From: Bacillus sp. SKDU12
GTDB lineage: Bacteria; Bacillota; Bacilli; Bacillales; Bacillaceae
DNA length: 64,000 bases
Direction: 5' to 3'
Assembly: GCF_010093085.1 (NCBI RefSeq)
Contig: NZ_MSRC01000016.1
Span: forward strand, 124,001 to 188,000
The notes under the pieces are model-generated. The model was not told where the DNA came from, did not search any database, and saw only the letters and a list, made by a program, of their open reading frames with translations. This document shows positions 19,894-29,476 of the stretch, piece after piece (the first letter of the stretch is position 1; every line of letters begins with the position of its first letter). Made by a program: the position numbers and the translations under genes.

Positions 19894-21243
19894 GTGGAAC
19901 AAAGATCGTTTGCAGTGTTTACACTTGGCCTTCAGCATGTCCTGGCTATGTATGCAGGCGCAATTTTAGTGCCCCTGCTTGTCGGCAGGGCGCTGAACTT
20001 AACAGCTGAACAGTTGTCCTACCTGTTGGCGATTGACCTGTTAACGTGCGGTGCAGCCACGCTTTTGCAAACCTTGCGCGGCGCATATGTCGGCATCGGG
20101 CTGCCCGTCATGCTCGGCAGTTCATTTGTGGCCGTCACTCCAATGATTGCAATCGGCACGAACTATGGCGTTCACGCGATTTACGGTTCAATCATCACGA
20201 CAGGGTTATTTATCTTTTTGTTCGCGCATTTTTTCGGTAAGCTAACTTTGTTGTTCCCTCCTGTCGTGACAGGTACCGTTGTCACCTTAATCGGCCTTTC
20301 ACTTGTTCCGACAGGTGTAAAAAATATGGCTGGCGGCGAAAAAATAAACGGCAGCCCCAACCCCGAATACGGTTCGCTCGAAAACCTTCTTCTCTCTGTC
20401 GGCGTCCTTGTCCTAATCTTAGTCCTCAACCGCTTTCTCAAAGGATTCGCTCGAACGCTGTCCGTTCTAATTGGAATCGCCGCCGGGACAGCGGCAGCAG
20501 CCATCATGGGCAAAGTCAGCTTTTCTGCTGCCGCTGCAGCCCCGCTCTTCCAAATCCCGAAGCCGTTTTACTTCGGAGTCCCTTCATTTGAAATCGGCCC
20601 GATCTTAACGATGCTGATCGTCGGAATCGTCATTATCGTGGAATCAACCGGCGTTTTCTACGCAATCGGAAAGATATGCGGCAGGCCTTTAAGCGAAAAA
20701 GACCTCGTCAAAGGCTATCGGGCGGAGGGGATTGCTATTTTAATCGGCGGGCTGTTCAACGCCTTTCCCTATAACACCTTTGCACAAAACGCCGGCTTAT
20801 TGCAGCTGACGAAAGTGAAAACGAGAAATGTCATCGTTATCGCAGGCTGTATCCTTGTCTGTCTCGGACTGATTCCGAAGATTGCCACCCTTGCTTCCGC
20901 CGTTCCTGTCGCAGTGCTTGGCGGAGCGACTGTAGTCATGTTCGGCATGGTGATTGCGTCTGGCGTCAAAATGCTTAGCACAGCGGACCTCACAAATCAA
21001 TATCACCTTCTGACGATCGCCTGCTCAATCGCACTCGGTATTGGCGCCAGCACAGTGCCCGCCATTTTCACTGATTTCCCCGCTCCAATTCGGATTCTGG
21101 TCAGTGACGGCACGATCACCGGCAGCCTGACCGTCATCTTTTTGAATCTATTTTTCAGCTTACGCGGCAAAAAAGAAACAACAGCGCCGAAAACAGAATT
21201 TCCGGTATTAGACCATACACTCGCATTAAAAAAAGAGGTGTGA
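19894..21243 (+). CDS. pucJ: Uric acid permease PucJ (NAT/NCS2 family)
   Basis: 449-residue NCS2 transporter with about 12-14 membrane helices. Landmarks: QHVLAMYAGAILVPLLVG, GCGAATLLQT-like segment, the family signature QNAGLLQLTKVKTRNV, and GLFNAFPYNTF. The GTG start follows AAGGAGGGAC. It is paralogous to pucK next door; together they are reported to take up uric acid in B. subtilis. It begins the pucJKLM operon. Confidence 0.92.
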   Translation: MEQRSFAVFTLGLQHVLAMYAGAILVPLLVGRALNLTAEQLSYLLAIDLLTCGAATLLQTLRGAYVGIGLPVMLGSSFVAVTPMIAIGTNYGVHAIYGSIITTGLFIFLFAHFFGKLTLLFPPVVTGTVVTLIGLSLVPTGVKNMAGGEKINGSPNPEYGSLENLLLSVGVLVLILVLNRFLKGFARTLSVLIGIAAGTAAAAIMGKVSFSAAAAAPLFQIPKPFYFGVPSFEIGPILTMLIVGIVIIVESTGVFYAIGKICGRPLSEKDLVKGYRAEGIAILIGGLFNAFPYNTFAQNAGLLQLTKVKTRNVIVIAGCILVCLGLIPKIATLASAVPVAVLGGATVVMFGMVIASGVKMLSTADLTNQYHLLTIACSIALGIGASTVPAIFTDFPAPIRILVSDGTITGSLTVIFLNLFFSLRGKKETTAPKTEFPVLDHTLALKKEV

Positions 21244-21248
21244 AAAAG

Positions 21249-22541
21249 ATGAAGGAACAGCACAATGCCTTTCAGCTGATGATGCTCGGACTTCAGCATA
21301 TGCTTGCTATGTATGCCGGAGCGATTCTCGTTCCGCTGATCGTCGGCGCGGCGATCGGTCTGAATGCCGGTCAGCTGACATATGTAATCGCTATTGATTT
21401 GTTCATGTGCGGAGCCGCAACCCTTTTACAGCTTTGGAAAAACCGCTATTTCGGCATTGGTCTCCCAGTTGTGCTCGGATGTACGTTTACCGCAGTCGGT
21501 CCGATGATTTCCATCGGCAGTACATACGGTGTCTCAGCGATATACGGCGCCATTATCGCCTCAGGGCTGATGATCATCTTAGCCGCGGGCTTCTTCGGGA
21601 AGCTTGTCCGTTTTTTTCCGCCTGTCGTGACCGGTTCAGTCGTCATGATCATCGGTATCAGCCTGATTCCGACGGCAATGAACAATTTGGCCGGCGGTGA
21701 AGGAAGCAAAGACTTCGGCACACTGGAAAACGTACTCCTCGGGTTCGGCGTCACAGCTTTTATCTTATTGCTGGTTTATTTCTTTAAAGGTTTTATCCGT
21801 TCTATCGCGATTTTGCTCGGCCTTATCGCAGGAACAGCGGCTGCATTCTTCATGGGGAAAGTCGATTTTTCTGACGTCACGGAGGCGTCCTGGCTTCATG
21901 TTCCGTCCCTGTTTTATTTCGGGCTGCCGACCTTTGAACTGCCGGCAGTTATGATGATGCTTCTCGTGGTTATTGTCAGCCTTGTTGAATCGACAGGCGT
22001 TTACTTTGCTCTGGCCGATATCACAAACCGCAGGCTGTCGGAAAAGGATCTGGAAAAGGGCTATCGGGCAGAAGGCCTAGCGATTTTACTTGGCGGCTTA
22101 TTTAACGCATTCCCATATACCGCCTTCTCGCAAAATGTCGGTATTATTCAGCTTTCAAAAATAAAAAGTGTCAACGTCATCGCGATCACTGGAATCATGC
22201 TGATGGCAGTCGGACTCGTTCCAAAAGCCGCAGCATTGACAACAGTGATTCCACCCCCGGTTCTCGGCGGCGCAATGATTGTCATGTTCGGCATGGTCAT
22301 TTCTTACGGGATCAAAATGCTTTCCAGTGTTGATTTCGATTCACAGGGAAACCTGCTGATCATCGCCTCTTCCGTCAGCTTAGGGCTCGGCGTCACCACA
22401 GTTCCCGCATTGTTTTCATCTCTTCCGGGTGCAGCCTCGGTCCTGGCAGGAAGCGGAATTGTGATCGGCAGTTTGACGGCAATTGTACTGAACGCTTTTT
22501 TTCAAACGAAGCAGCCGAATGGCACTGAAATCAAAACGTAA
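21249..22541 (+). CDS. pucK: Uric acid permease PucK (NAT/NCS2 family)
   Basis: 430-residue NCS2 transporter, clearly a tandem duplicate of PucJ (QHMLAMYAGAILVPLIVG, GLFNAFPYTAFSQNVGIIQLSK). ATG at 21249 is preferred over the GTG at 21240, which overlaps the pucJ stop, because GAGGTG is 8 nt upstream. Second gene of pucJKLM. Confidence 0.92.
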   Translation: MKEQHNAFQLMMLGLQHMLAMYAGAILVPLIVGAAIGLNAGQLTYVIAIDLFMCGAATLLQLWKNRYFGIGLPVVLGCTFTAVGPMISIGSTYGVSAIYGAIIASGLMIILAAGFFGKLVRFFPPVVTGSVVMIIGISLIPTAMNNLAGGEGSKDFGTLENVLLGFGVTAFILLLVYFFKGFIRSIAILLGLIAGTAAAFFMGKVDFSDVTEASWLHVPSLFYFGLPTFELPAVMMMLLVVIVSLVESTGVYFALADITNRRLSEKDLEKGYRAEGLAILLGGLFNAFPYTAFSQNVGIIQLSKIKSVNVIAITGIMLMAVGLVPKAAALTTVIPPPVLGGAMIVMFGMVISYGIKMLSSVDFDSQGNLLIIASSVSLGLGVTTVPALFSSLPGAASVLAGSGIVIGSLTAIVLNAFFQTKQPNGTEIKT

Positions 22542-22553
22542 AGGAAGATGCCT

Positions 22554-24035
22554 ATGCTCACGCTGGACGACCTGAACCAAATGGACACAACAACACTGAC
22601 AGACACGCTCGGATCAATTTTCGAACACTCTTCATGGATTGCGGAGAAAGCCGCGGCATTACGGCCATTTTCTTCCCTTTCTGACCTTCACCACAAAATG
22701 GCGGGTATTGTGAAAGCAGCAGACCGCCAGACACAGCTTGATTTACTCAACAAACACCCCAGACTCGGCACAAGGAAAACAATGAGCAACGCATCAGTAA
22801 TAGAGCAGCAAAACGCGGGGCTCAGCAAACTTGAACAAGAGGAATACGAGGAATTTCTCAAGCTGAATGAACACTACGATGATCGCTTCGGCTTTCCTTT
22901 TATTTTAGCGGTAAAGGGAAAGACGAAACAGGACATTCACCGAGCCTTGATGGCAAGGCTTGAGAACGAACGTGAAACAGAATTCCAACAGGCTCTACAA
23001 GAAATATACCGCATCGCCCGCTTTCGACTGGCGGCTATCATCACTGAAAAAGGGGAGAGGAAAATGAAAAGAACCATGTCTTACGGCAAAGGAAATGTAT
23101 TTGCATACCGAACATTTTTAAAGCCGCTCACAGGAGTAAAGCAAATCCCAGAGTCGTCTTTTTCTGGGAGAGACAATACTGTTGTCGGTGTTGATGTGAC
23201 TTGCGAAATTGGCGGAGATGCCTTCCTGCCATCCTTTATAGACGGAGATAACACTCTCGTTGTGGCCACAGACTCAATGAAAAACTTTATTCAGCGCCAT
23301 CTCGCTTCCTATGAAGGGACGACAATTGAGGGATTTTTACATGATGTCGCTCACCGATTTTTAAATACGTACTCACATATGGACACGATTACTCTGACTG
23401 GCGAAGAGATTCCATTTGAAGCAATGCCTGCATACGAGGCAGAAGAGCTCCGCACAAGCCACCTCGTCTTCAGAAGATCGCGCAATGAACGGGCTCGGTC
23501 TGTGCTGAAAGCTGTACGAACAGAAGAAACCATAACGATTACAGAGCAGTACAGCGAAATCATGGACCTTCAGCTCGTCAAGGTGAGCGGCAACTCCTTC
23601 GTCGGCTTTATCCGGGACGAATACACGACTCTCCCGGAAGACGGCAACCGCCCGCTGTTTGTCCATTTACACATCGGCTGGCATTATGAAAACACCCATA
23701 ACGCATACGCTACAGATCCCGCCCGCTATGTTGCCGCTGAACAAGTCCGCGACTTGGCGAGCACCGTTTTTCACGAGCTTGAAACCCCTTCAATCCAAAA
23801 CTTAATCTATCATATCGGCTGCAGAATTTTAACGAGATTCCCGCAGCTCACTGATGTAAGCTTCAAATCTCAAAATCATACATGGGACACAGTCGTTGAA
23901 GAAATACCGGGATCAAAAGGAAAAGTCTACACCGAACCGCGCCCGCCATTCGGTTTCCAGCGCTTTACCGTGACAAGAGAAGACGCAGAGAAAGAAAAAC
24001 AGAAAACCGACGCATTAGAGAGCCTGAAAGCCTGA
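22554..24035 (+). CDS. pucL: Bifunctional OHCU decarboxylase-uricase PucL
   Basis: 493 residues in two parts. Residues 1 to about 170 are an OHCU decarboxylase domain ([38 protein letters not shown]). From Met171 ([17 protein letters not shown]) onward it is uricase, with [14 protein letters not shown], the TDSMKN motif and [24 protein letters not shown]. Uricase makes 5-hydroxyisourate, PucM hydrolyses that to OHCU, and the N-terminal domain decarboxylates OHCU to S-allantoin. The uricase part has its own GGGGAGAGG and ATG at 23064, so a separate short product is possible. ATG 22554 follows AAGGAAG. Confidence 0.93.
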   Translation: MLTLDDLNQMDTTTLTDTLGSIFEHSSWIAEKAAALRPFSSLSDLHHKMAGIVKAADRQTQLDLLNKHPRLGTRKTMSNASVIEQQNAGLSKLEQEEYEEFLKLNEHYDDRFGFPFILAVKGKTKQDIHRALMARLENERETEFQQALQEIYRIARFRLAAIITEKGERKMKRTMSYGKGNVFAYRTFLKPLTGVKQIPESSFSGRDNTVVGVDVTCEIGGDAFLPSFIDGDNTLVVATDSMKNFIQRHLASYEGTTIEGFLHDVAHRFLNTYSHMDTITLTGEEIPFEAMPAYEAEELRTSHLVFRRSRNERARSVLKAVRTEETITITEQYSEIMDLQLVKVSGNSFVGFIRDEYTTLPEDGNRPLFVHLHIGWHYENTHNAYATDPARYVAAEQVRDLASTVFHELETPSIQNLIYHIGCRILTRFPQLTDVSFKSQNHTWDTVVEEIPGSKGKVYTEPRPPFGFQRFTVTREDAEKEKQKTDALESLKA

Positions 24036-24382
24036 TGGGAAAGCTCACAACCCATATCTTGGATTTAACCTACGGCAAACCCGCGGCAAACGTAAAAATT
24101 GAAGTGAAGCGGCTCGACGGCGGAAACCTTATAAAAGAAGCATTCACCAATCATGACGGCCGAGTCGATGCGCCGCTTCTCGCAGGGGAAGAGCTGGCGC
24201 CCGGAGAATATATCATGGAATTTCATGCAGGAGAGTATTTTGCAAGCCAAAACATGAACGCAGCCGCTCAGCCGTTTTTAACCATCGTCACCGTCCGCTT
24301 TCAGCTCGCAGATCCAGATGCGAATTGCCATATCCCGCTTCTGCTGTCGCCGTTTGGTTATCAGGTGTATAGGGGGAGTTAA
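24035..24382 (+). CDS. pucM: 5-hydroxyisourate hydrolase (transthyretin-like) PucM
   Basis: 115 residues of the transthyretin-related HIU hydrolase family. It begins [18 protein letters not shown] with the catalytic His near the N-terminus, has the Arg in [15 protein letters not shown] region nearby, and ends with YRGS, the family's C-terminal tetrapeptide signature. The ATG shares a base with the pucL stop (TGATG), so the two are translationally coupled, matching their consecutive steps. A terminator closes the operon. Confidence 0.94.
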   Translation: MGKLTTHILDLTYGKPAANVKIEVKRLDGGNLIKEAFTNHDGRVDAPLLAGEELAPGEYIMEFHAGEYFASQNMNAAAQPFLTIVTVRFQLADPDANCHIPLLLSPFGYQVYRGS

Positions 24383-24383
24383 G

Positions 24384-24413
24384 AAGGAAGCCCGCCGGTG
24401 AGGCGGGCTTTCA
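24384..24413 (+). terminator. Terminator of pucJKLM
   Basis: GAAAGCCCGCC-type hairpin (AAGCCCGCC / GGCGGGCTT) 2 nt past the pucM stop. The next 100 nt hold no gene I can support. Confidence 0.8.
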
Positions 24414-24512
24414 GATGTTTAGGCGGCTGGTAATATTGCGCAAATAAAAAACTGTATAGAACAGCAAATTAAATCGCGGAAATTCCGTAAAATAGGGATC
24501 AGCAGTTAGAAC

Positions 24513-24686
24513 TTAAAGAAAGGGTGGTCTGTAATATAACAAACCTAACATAATAACTGCCTCTATTATAGAAAGCGAGAATAGAAATGTTTGATTTATT
24601 GACGATTTCACTAGCTTCTGACCAATATAATTGAGTAGGTAAAAGATGACGAATAAAGTAATGACTGCAAAAACAATACTTAACAA
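24513..24686 (-). CDS. Small two-helix membrane protein of unknown function
   Basis: 57 residues with two predicted membrane helices (LSIVFAVITLFVIFYLLNYI and TFLFSLSIIEAVIMLGLLYY) joined by a short basic loop. I do not recognise it. The start is taken as TTG at 24686, 7 nt after AAAGGAGG; an ATG two codons earlier is almost on top of the ribosome site. It belongs to the accessory segment between pucM and pucE and is oriented like the neighbouring rap-phr pair. Low to moderate certainty that it is expressed. Confidence 0.5.
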   Translation of the reverse strand: MLSIVFAVITLFVIFYLLNYIGQKLVKSSINQTFLFSLSIIEAVIMLGLLYYRPPFL

Positions 24687-24936
24687 CTTCATTCCTCCTT
24701 TTAAAATAGAGCTGCTAAACCGCATCCCAAAACCCATTATATGTAATATCAAGCGTTTAACACGTGAAGAGGAGTTGAGCAATATGTGTTGATTAAATGA
24801 CTCGGGTTATTTCTGCAGCAATGGAGAGCAATTCGGACATGTTTATGACAATTAAACAACAGTTAGATGTGCAGGGTTTAAAGAGAGGATACAACCTTAG
24901 CGCTTGATTCAATTGTTAATGAATATTCAAATACAT

Positions 24937-24968
24937 AAAATAAACCCTCCGAAGAGGGTTTATTTTAT
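24937..24968 (-). terminator. Terminator of rap-phr
   Basis: AAATAAACCCTC / GAGGGTTTATTT hairpin with GAA loop region directly after the phr stop. The 150 nt beyond it contain only a short plus-strand frame (24797-24907) that I cannot assign. Confidence 0.75.
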
Positions 24969-25090
24969 GTTTGATTCCGGTCAGTAAGTTGATGATATGC
25001 TGCACTTTGTTCTACAGTAAAAGTAGTAGCGAGACCTAAACTCAAAGTAACTGCAGTAAGAATAATGAATACGTCCTTTTTAAAATTCAT
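24965..25090 (-). CDS. Phr signalling peptide precursor
   Basis: 41 residues: basic MNFKKD, a hydrophobic secretion segment VFIILTAVTLSLGLATTF, then a short tail ending TDRNQT. This is the layout of Phr precursors, which are exported, cut to the C-terminal penta- or hexapeptide, and re-imported to inhibit the partner Rap. The predicted mature peptide DRNQT (or TDRNQT) looks like a hybrid of PhrA (ARNQT) and PhrH (TDRNTT) as I remember them. The ATG at 25090 overlaps the rap 3' end by 11 nt, the classic rap-phr arrangement. Confidence 0.85.
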   Translation of the reverse strand: MNFKKDVFIILTAVTLSLGLATTFTVEQSAAYHQLTDRNQT

Positions 25091-26210
25091 ACAGGCATTC
25101 TCCCCTCTGAATTTGTTTTTGCGTTTCAAGCATTTTTTGATGATAAACATATGATGTTTCAAATTCCTTTGATTTTGCAAAAACTTCAGCTGTATCAATT
25201 GCGATATCTTCCACATACGCATAATTCTTATTTCTTTCTAAGTAATCAATCGTTTTTTTGATTCCCACTTGATCTACTGCATTAATATAAAGTGCTTCCA
25301 AATACTTTTGCAAGGACACAAAAAGTTTATCACCTTGGGATATTGCAGCGGATAAACCCTTTTTACTCATTTTTATTGCTTCACTTGTTTTCCCCTGCTT
25401 AAAAAGAAATTTAGCGTATGTAAACAGTGAATGTGGTAAATTGCTCAACTTAGCACTTTCTGATACCTTGGAAGCCTCATTTAAGAAATAATCAGCTTTA
25501 TCATTTATTCCTAAATCTGCGTAATTTTTTCCGAGATTGTAGTAAGCGGAGCTAAGTAGCCTTTCATTACGATTTAATTGTTTGGACAATTCTAAGGCTT
25601 TTTCAAGGTGCGGCAAGCTTTTCTCAAAATGTTTAAAATCAACGTAATTTCCAGATATAACAAAATGACACTGGATTTTTCGCACTTTATAAAGATCATA
25701 TTGATTATAAATGTCCATCGCCTGTTTAACATGGTGCATTGAAATATGATTTTGCTTCATAATATAGTAGGCTTCAGCCAGCTTAAAATGAAATTCCGCC
25801 TTCTCAATATCATCATTTACATGAGTAAGGTGTTTTTCTGCTTCTCGATAAAAATCAATTGCTTTGACATATTCCCTCTTATCAAACTCATACATTCCAC
25901 GAAAAAACAGAGAGTAGTAAGACAACAAGCCAGTTATCCCCTTATTTGATGCCTCTATTTTTTCTAGCAGTTCATCAATAGTTGGCCTGATACGTGTGGT
26001 AACTGGTTCCAAGTAATCCAACATAAGCTGATGACGGAATTTCATTAAGGAGAAATAAATCAGCAAATATTCATCCTCTTCCATCTGATTGATCTCTTGC
26101 TCTACCTCAGCCTTTAAAATCTCTGCATCCGGGACACTAAATTGACGAATCATCTTATACCATTCATTGATTTTCACGCCAACTTCCGACGATGGTAAAA
26201 CCGGATTCAC
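25080..26210 (-). CDS. Rap family response regulator aspartate phosphatase
   Basis: 376 residues. The N-terminal three-helix bundle starts PSSEVGVKINEWYKMIRQF; the rest is a TPR array (for example YVKAIDFYREAEKHL, SLPHLEKALELSKQL, SSAYYNLGKNYADLG). Rap proteins dephosphorylate Spo0F or sequester ComA/DegU-type regulators and are inhibited by their Phr. The GTG at 26210 follows GGAGG and gives canonical Rap numbering. In the segment QMEEDEYLLIY position 47 is Glu, whereas Spo0F phosphatases such as RapH have Gln47 there; Glu45 and Asp46 are kept. Strain 168 carries no Rap here to my knowledge, so this is an accessory insertion. Its regulator target cannot be inferred with certainty. Confidence 0.88.
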   Translation of the reverse strand: MNPVLPSSEVGVKINEWYKMIRQFSVPDAEILKAEVEQEINQMEEDEYLLIYFSLMKFRHQLMLDYLEPVTTRIRPTIDELLEKIEASNKGITGLLSYYSLFFRGMYEFDKREYVKAIDFYREAEKHLTHVNDDIEKAEFHFKLAEAYYIMKQNHISMHHVKQAMDIYNQYDLYKVRKIQCHFVISGNYVDFKHFEKSLPHLEKALELSKQLNRNERLLSSAYYNLGKNYADLGINDKADYFLNEASKVSESAKLSNLPHSLFTYAKFLFKQGKTSEAIKMSKKGLSAAISQGDKLFVSLQKYLEALYINAVDQVGIKKTIDYLERNKNYAYVEDIAIDTAEVFAKSKEFETSYVYHQKMLETQKQIQRGECLYEF

Positions 26211-26407
26211 AAGACCCCTCCTTATATACTCTTTTATGTAATATTCTAACATTTTAAAAATATGCATGCCCGCAAAAAAACCGCAAAGTTTTCAAGCAAA
26301 TTCTTTATAACAACGTCATAATCTATATTTTTTAAAAAAGACACTTGAAATCCACACCTGCTTATCGATTACACTAGAGGAAAGCTTAAAAAGAAAGGAT
26401 GATGGGC

Positions 26408-26617
26408 TTGAGCTTATATTTAGCAATAGCACTTGTCATATCAGTATTGTTAAATGTGATTTTATGTATTCAGCTAGGAAAGTTCAGAACGAGCCGCACT
26501 TCCAAATGGAAAGAAGGCATGGGAATAAACACTCCATTCGCTGCGTTAGTCTGGGCTTTCCTTGCTATAGCCATTTTTTTGAGTCTTATCGGTTTATTGG
26601 CTGGTGTTGGTGATTGA
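26408..26617 (+). CDS. Small two-helix membrane protein of unknown function
   Basis: 69 residues: helix one LYLAIALVISVLLNVILCIQ, a basic loop (RTSRTSKWKEG), helix two PFAALVWAFLAIAIFLSLIGLLA. I do not recognise it. TTG at 26408 is favoured because AAAGGA lies 8 nt upstream, while the ATGs at 26399 and 26402 adjoin that site. A TTGAAA ... TACACT promoter-like pair lies just upstream (26344-26374). It is divergent from rap, in the same accessory segment. Confidence 0.5.
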   Translation: MSLYLAIALVISVLLNVILCIQLGKFRTSRTSKWKEGMGINTPFAALVWAFLAIAIFLSLIGLLAGVGD

Positions 26618-26717
26618 TAAGAAGAAATGATTGCAAGACAGTGTTTAATCATGGAGTCGAGAAAGTAAACGTAAACGCAAACCCCTTGATCATAAAAATC
26701 AATTTTTCACACAAATG

Positions 26718-26743
26718 AAGTCCGACTTTAAAAAGCGGACTTC
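26718..26743 (-). terminator. Terminator of pucABCDE
   Basis: GAAGTCCG / CGGACTTC hairpin overlapping the pucE stop, with a T-rich minus-strand exit. Confidence 0.65.
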
Positions 26744-27248
26744 ACTTTCCTCTGTTCAACTCTTTTCTGATCCTGCAAGCCGAACGCATAATCCCGCCGT
26801 ATCCTGTACATCGGCATAAATTCCCTGCCAGCCCTTCTTCTATGCCTTCATCTGTGGGATGCGGGTTTTCCTTGAACAACGCTTTAAGCGCAATGATCAT
26901 TCCCGGCGTACAGTAGCCGCATTGAAAGCCTCCTTCTTCCAAAAAAGCGGTTTGGCACATATCCAGCTCTTCTTTTTGAAGCCCCTCGATGGTTGTGATA
27001 GAGCGGCCATCTGCTTGATAGGCCATCGTCATACACGCATTGGCCAGCCTTCCGTCGATTAGGATGGAGCATGCTCCGCAGCGGCCGATTCCGCACGACA
27101 CCTTTGTCCCGGTCAGCTGAAATTCCTTTCTAAGCAGGTCACTCAGACGTGCCGTGGCAACGGCTGAAACCTTCCGCTCCTGCCCATTCACAGTCATTCG
27201 GAACTGTTCCTTTTTTATAGGAAATGATGTAGCTTCTTTTACGTCCAT
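26742..27248 (-). CDS. pucE: Xanthine dehydrogenase 2Fe-2S subunit PucE
   Basis: 168 residues carrying two [2Fe-2S] clusters: the plant-ferredoxin type CGIGRCGACSILIDG...C and the C-terminal FQCGYCTPGM ... NLCRCTGYGGI. It passes electrons from the molybdenum subunit PucD to the FAD subunit PucC during hypoxanthine/xanthine oxidation. It overlaps pucD by 10 nt and is the last gene of the minus-strand pucABCDE operon. The C-terminal end looks a few residues shorter than the 168 protein I remember. Confidence 0.93.
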   Translation of the reverse strand: MDVKEATSFPIKKEQFRMTVNGQERKVSAVATARLSDLLRKEFQLTGTKVSCGIGRCGACSILIDGRLANACMTMAYQADGRSITTIEGLQKEELDMCQTAFLEEGGFQCGYCTPGMIIALKALFKENPHPTDEGIEEGLAGNLCRCTGYGGIMRSACRIRKELNRGK

Positions 27249-29476
27249 TGCTTCAGCCCCTTTCTGTCTATCGCTTCCAGCAGCTCCTCTTTTGAAATCG
27301 GCAGCTTATTTATCCAGCAGCCGACCGCATGATGTACAGCTTTTACAATGGCAGGAGTGATGGCGATCGTTCCGATTTCACCAACACCGCGCGGTCCGTA
27401 GGAATCACCTTCCAGCAGCTCTTCTATTGCGGTTAGCTTCATGTCGGGAACATCCTTCACACCGGGAATGATATACTGATCGAGATTTTCCGCGACATAA
27501 CGGCCATCCGTCATTTTCGCTTCCTCCATCAGCGTATAGCCGAGCGCCATGGCGGCGCCGCCTTCAATTTGACCCTGATAGCCCTGCGGACTGACAACCG
27601 GCCCTGCCGCAATGGCGTGCTCACAATCTATCACTTTGACTTCACCCGTTAATAGATCAACCGCCACCTCAACGGCGGCCGCTCCAAATGAGTAGAGAAA
27701 ATGTCCGCCGTCCACAGGATCAGGCGTTGTCGGAAAATCGAATGCGGTTTCTTCTGTCAAAGGGCCAATTTCAGCCAGCTCTCTATACGTCACCACGATT
27801 TCCTTCGAGTTTTGATCACGCAAGCCTGCGGCGCCGAGAGTAAGGTTTTCTGCTGAACAGACGCCCCATTCTGCCGCCCGTTTTTTTAACTGAGATAAAA
27901 ATGGCTTCTTCAAACGCTGAATCGCATGCCAGACCATACTTGTGCCGCGGGATGCTGTAGATGAGCCTGACTTCGGTACTTTTGCGGTGTCACCAATCAC
28001 AATAGATACATCCTCTGCGGCACAGCCCAGCTCCGCGGTGACAATTTGTTCAATCGCCGCTAAAATTCCCTGTCCACACTCTTCAAATCCGAACGAGGCT
28101 GTGATTTTGCCGTCACCTGAAAGGGACAAACGGCCTCCTGCCGCATCCATTCGGCCATACCCCAGCCCGCCGCCGTGCATCGTAATGGCCGCTCCCGTTC
28201 CTCTTCGGATAAATCCCGAGTTGCGACAGTTTCGGGTGAGAATAGGAGATGCAGAAATAGCTTTCAACACCTTCGCCGCTCCGTCAGTCGGTGCAATCCG
28301 ATGCTCTAACGGCCCTAAGTCATGCGATTTTCTCAAATTTTTTCTTCTCAGCTCCAGCGGGTCGATGCCGAGCCTATCACTGAGACGATCGAGATGGGTT
28401 TCGAGGGCAAATGTAATTTGATTGCCGCCAAAGCCCCGGAATTCTCCTGCCACTCCATTGTTCGTAAACACAGATATTCCTTCCGTGCGGATATTTGGAA
28501 TGCGGTACGGTCCCGCGGCATGCTCGACGGAAAAATCAAGAACGGCTGATCCAAGTGTGGCGTAGGCGCCTGTATCAGCCACGATTTTCACATCATGAGC
28601 CAAAAGCTTTCCTGCTTGATCTGCACCCGTTTTGATTGTCACTTTCATCGGATGGCGCTTGATGCCAGAACGTACAGATTCCTTTCTCGTCTGATGGATT
28701 TTAACAGGGCGCCCGCTTTTCAGGGCCAAAAGCGCGGCATACGGCTGGATATTCAGTTCATCCTTTCCGCCGAACGAGCCGCCCATCGGACTCGACACTA
28801 CTCTGATCTTTTCCTCAGGAATGCCCAAAATACGAGAAAGCTGGAAACGGTCTTTATAGCCGTGCTGTGTTCCTGCATACATCGTCAATCCCCCGTCATC
28901 TTCCAGAACGGCTGACCCTCCTTCTGTTTCCATATACGAATGCATCTGCCGCGGCAGTTCATAGATTTCTTCAAGAACTGTATTAGATGTTTGAAATCCT
29001 ACCTCCACATCGCCGTTTGAAAAAAACGCGCGGTGTAGGATATTCCCGTCCTCATGCAGCTTGGGTGCGTCCGGCCGAAGCGCTTTTTCCGGTGAATCAA
29101 TAACCTCCAGCTCTTTATACTCCACATGTATCAGCTCCAGCGCCGCTTCCGCGATTTCCTCCGTTTCCGCAGCAACTGCGGCGACAGCATCCCCGACATA
29201 TCGCACCCTCTCCTCGCATAAAACCGGCTGATCAGGGGTGACGATTCCAAATCGGTTTAAACCAGGAACGTCTTGATAAGTGACAACGGCCCGCACACCT
29301 TCCATTTCTTCCGCTTTCATGGTGCAAATTGATACGAGCTCCGCATGAGGATACGCGCTTCTTAATACTTTGCCATACAACATTCTGGGAAAGCTGAGAT
29401 CGGTCATATATTTCAGTTCCCCTGTGACCTTTCCCCTGCCATCAGGTCTCACTCTTGACGGTTTGCTGACGATCAT
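27239..29476 (-). CDS. pucD: Xanthine dehydrogenase molybdenum-binding subunit PucD
   Basis: 745 residues of the large molybdopterin subunit family. Visible signatures include [20 protein letters not shown], the [10 protein letters not shown] loop, SRGTSMVW, and the catalytic-glutamate end [24 protein letters not shown]. It oxidises hypoxanthine and xanthine to uric acid, feeding uricase PucL. It is coupled to pucC by an ATGA overlap and to pucE by a 10-nt overlap. Confidence 0.94.
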   Translation of the reverse strand: MIVSKPSRVRPDGRGKVTGELKYMTDLSFPRMLYGKVLRSAYPHAELVSICTMKAEEMEGVRAVVTYQDVPGLNRFGIVTPDQPVLCEERVRYVGDAVAAVAAETEEIAEAALELIHVEYKELEVIDSPEKALRPDAPKLHEDGNILHRAFFSNGDVEVGFQTSNTVLEEIYELPRQMHSYMETEGGSAVLEDDGGLTMYAGTQHGYKDRFQLSRILGIPEEKIRVVSSPMGGSFGGKDELNIQPYAALLALKSGRPVKIHQTRKESVRSGIKRHPMKVTIKTGADQAGKLLAHDVKIVADTGAYATLGSAVLDFSVEHAAGPYRIPNIRTEGISVFTNNGVAGEFRGFGGNQITFALETHLDRLSDRLGIDPLELRRKNLRKSHDLGPLEHRIAPTDGAAKVLKAISASPILTRNCRNSGFIRRGTGAAITMHGGGLGYGRMDAAGGRLSLSGDGKITASFGFEECGQGILAAIEQIVTAELGCAAEDVSIVIGDTAKVPKSGSSTASRGTSMVWHAIQRLKKPFLSQLKKRAAEWGVCSAENLTLGAAGLRDQNSKEIVVTYRELAEIGPLTEETAFDFPTTPDPVDGGHFLYSFGAAAVEVAVDLLTGEVKVIDCEHAIAAGPVVSPQGYQGQIEGGAAMALGYTLMEEAKMTDGRYVAENLDQYIIPGVKDVPDMKLTAIEELLEGDSYGPRGVGEIGTIAITPAIVKAVHHAVGCWINKLPISKEELLEAIDRKGLKQWT

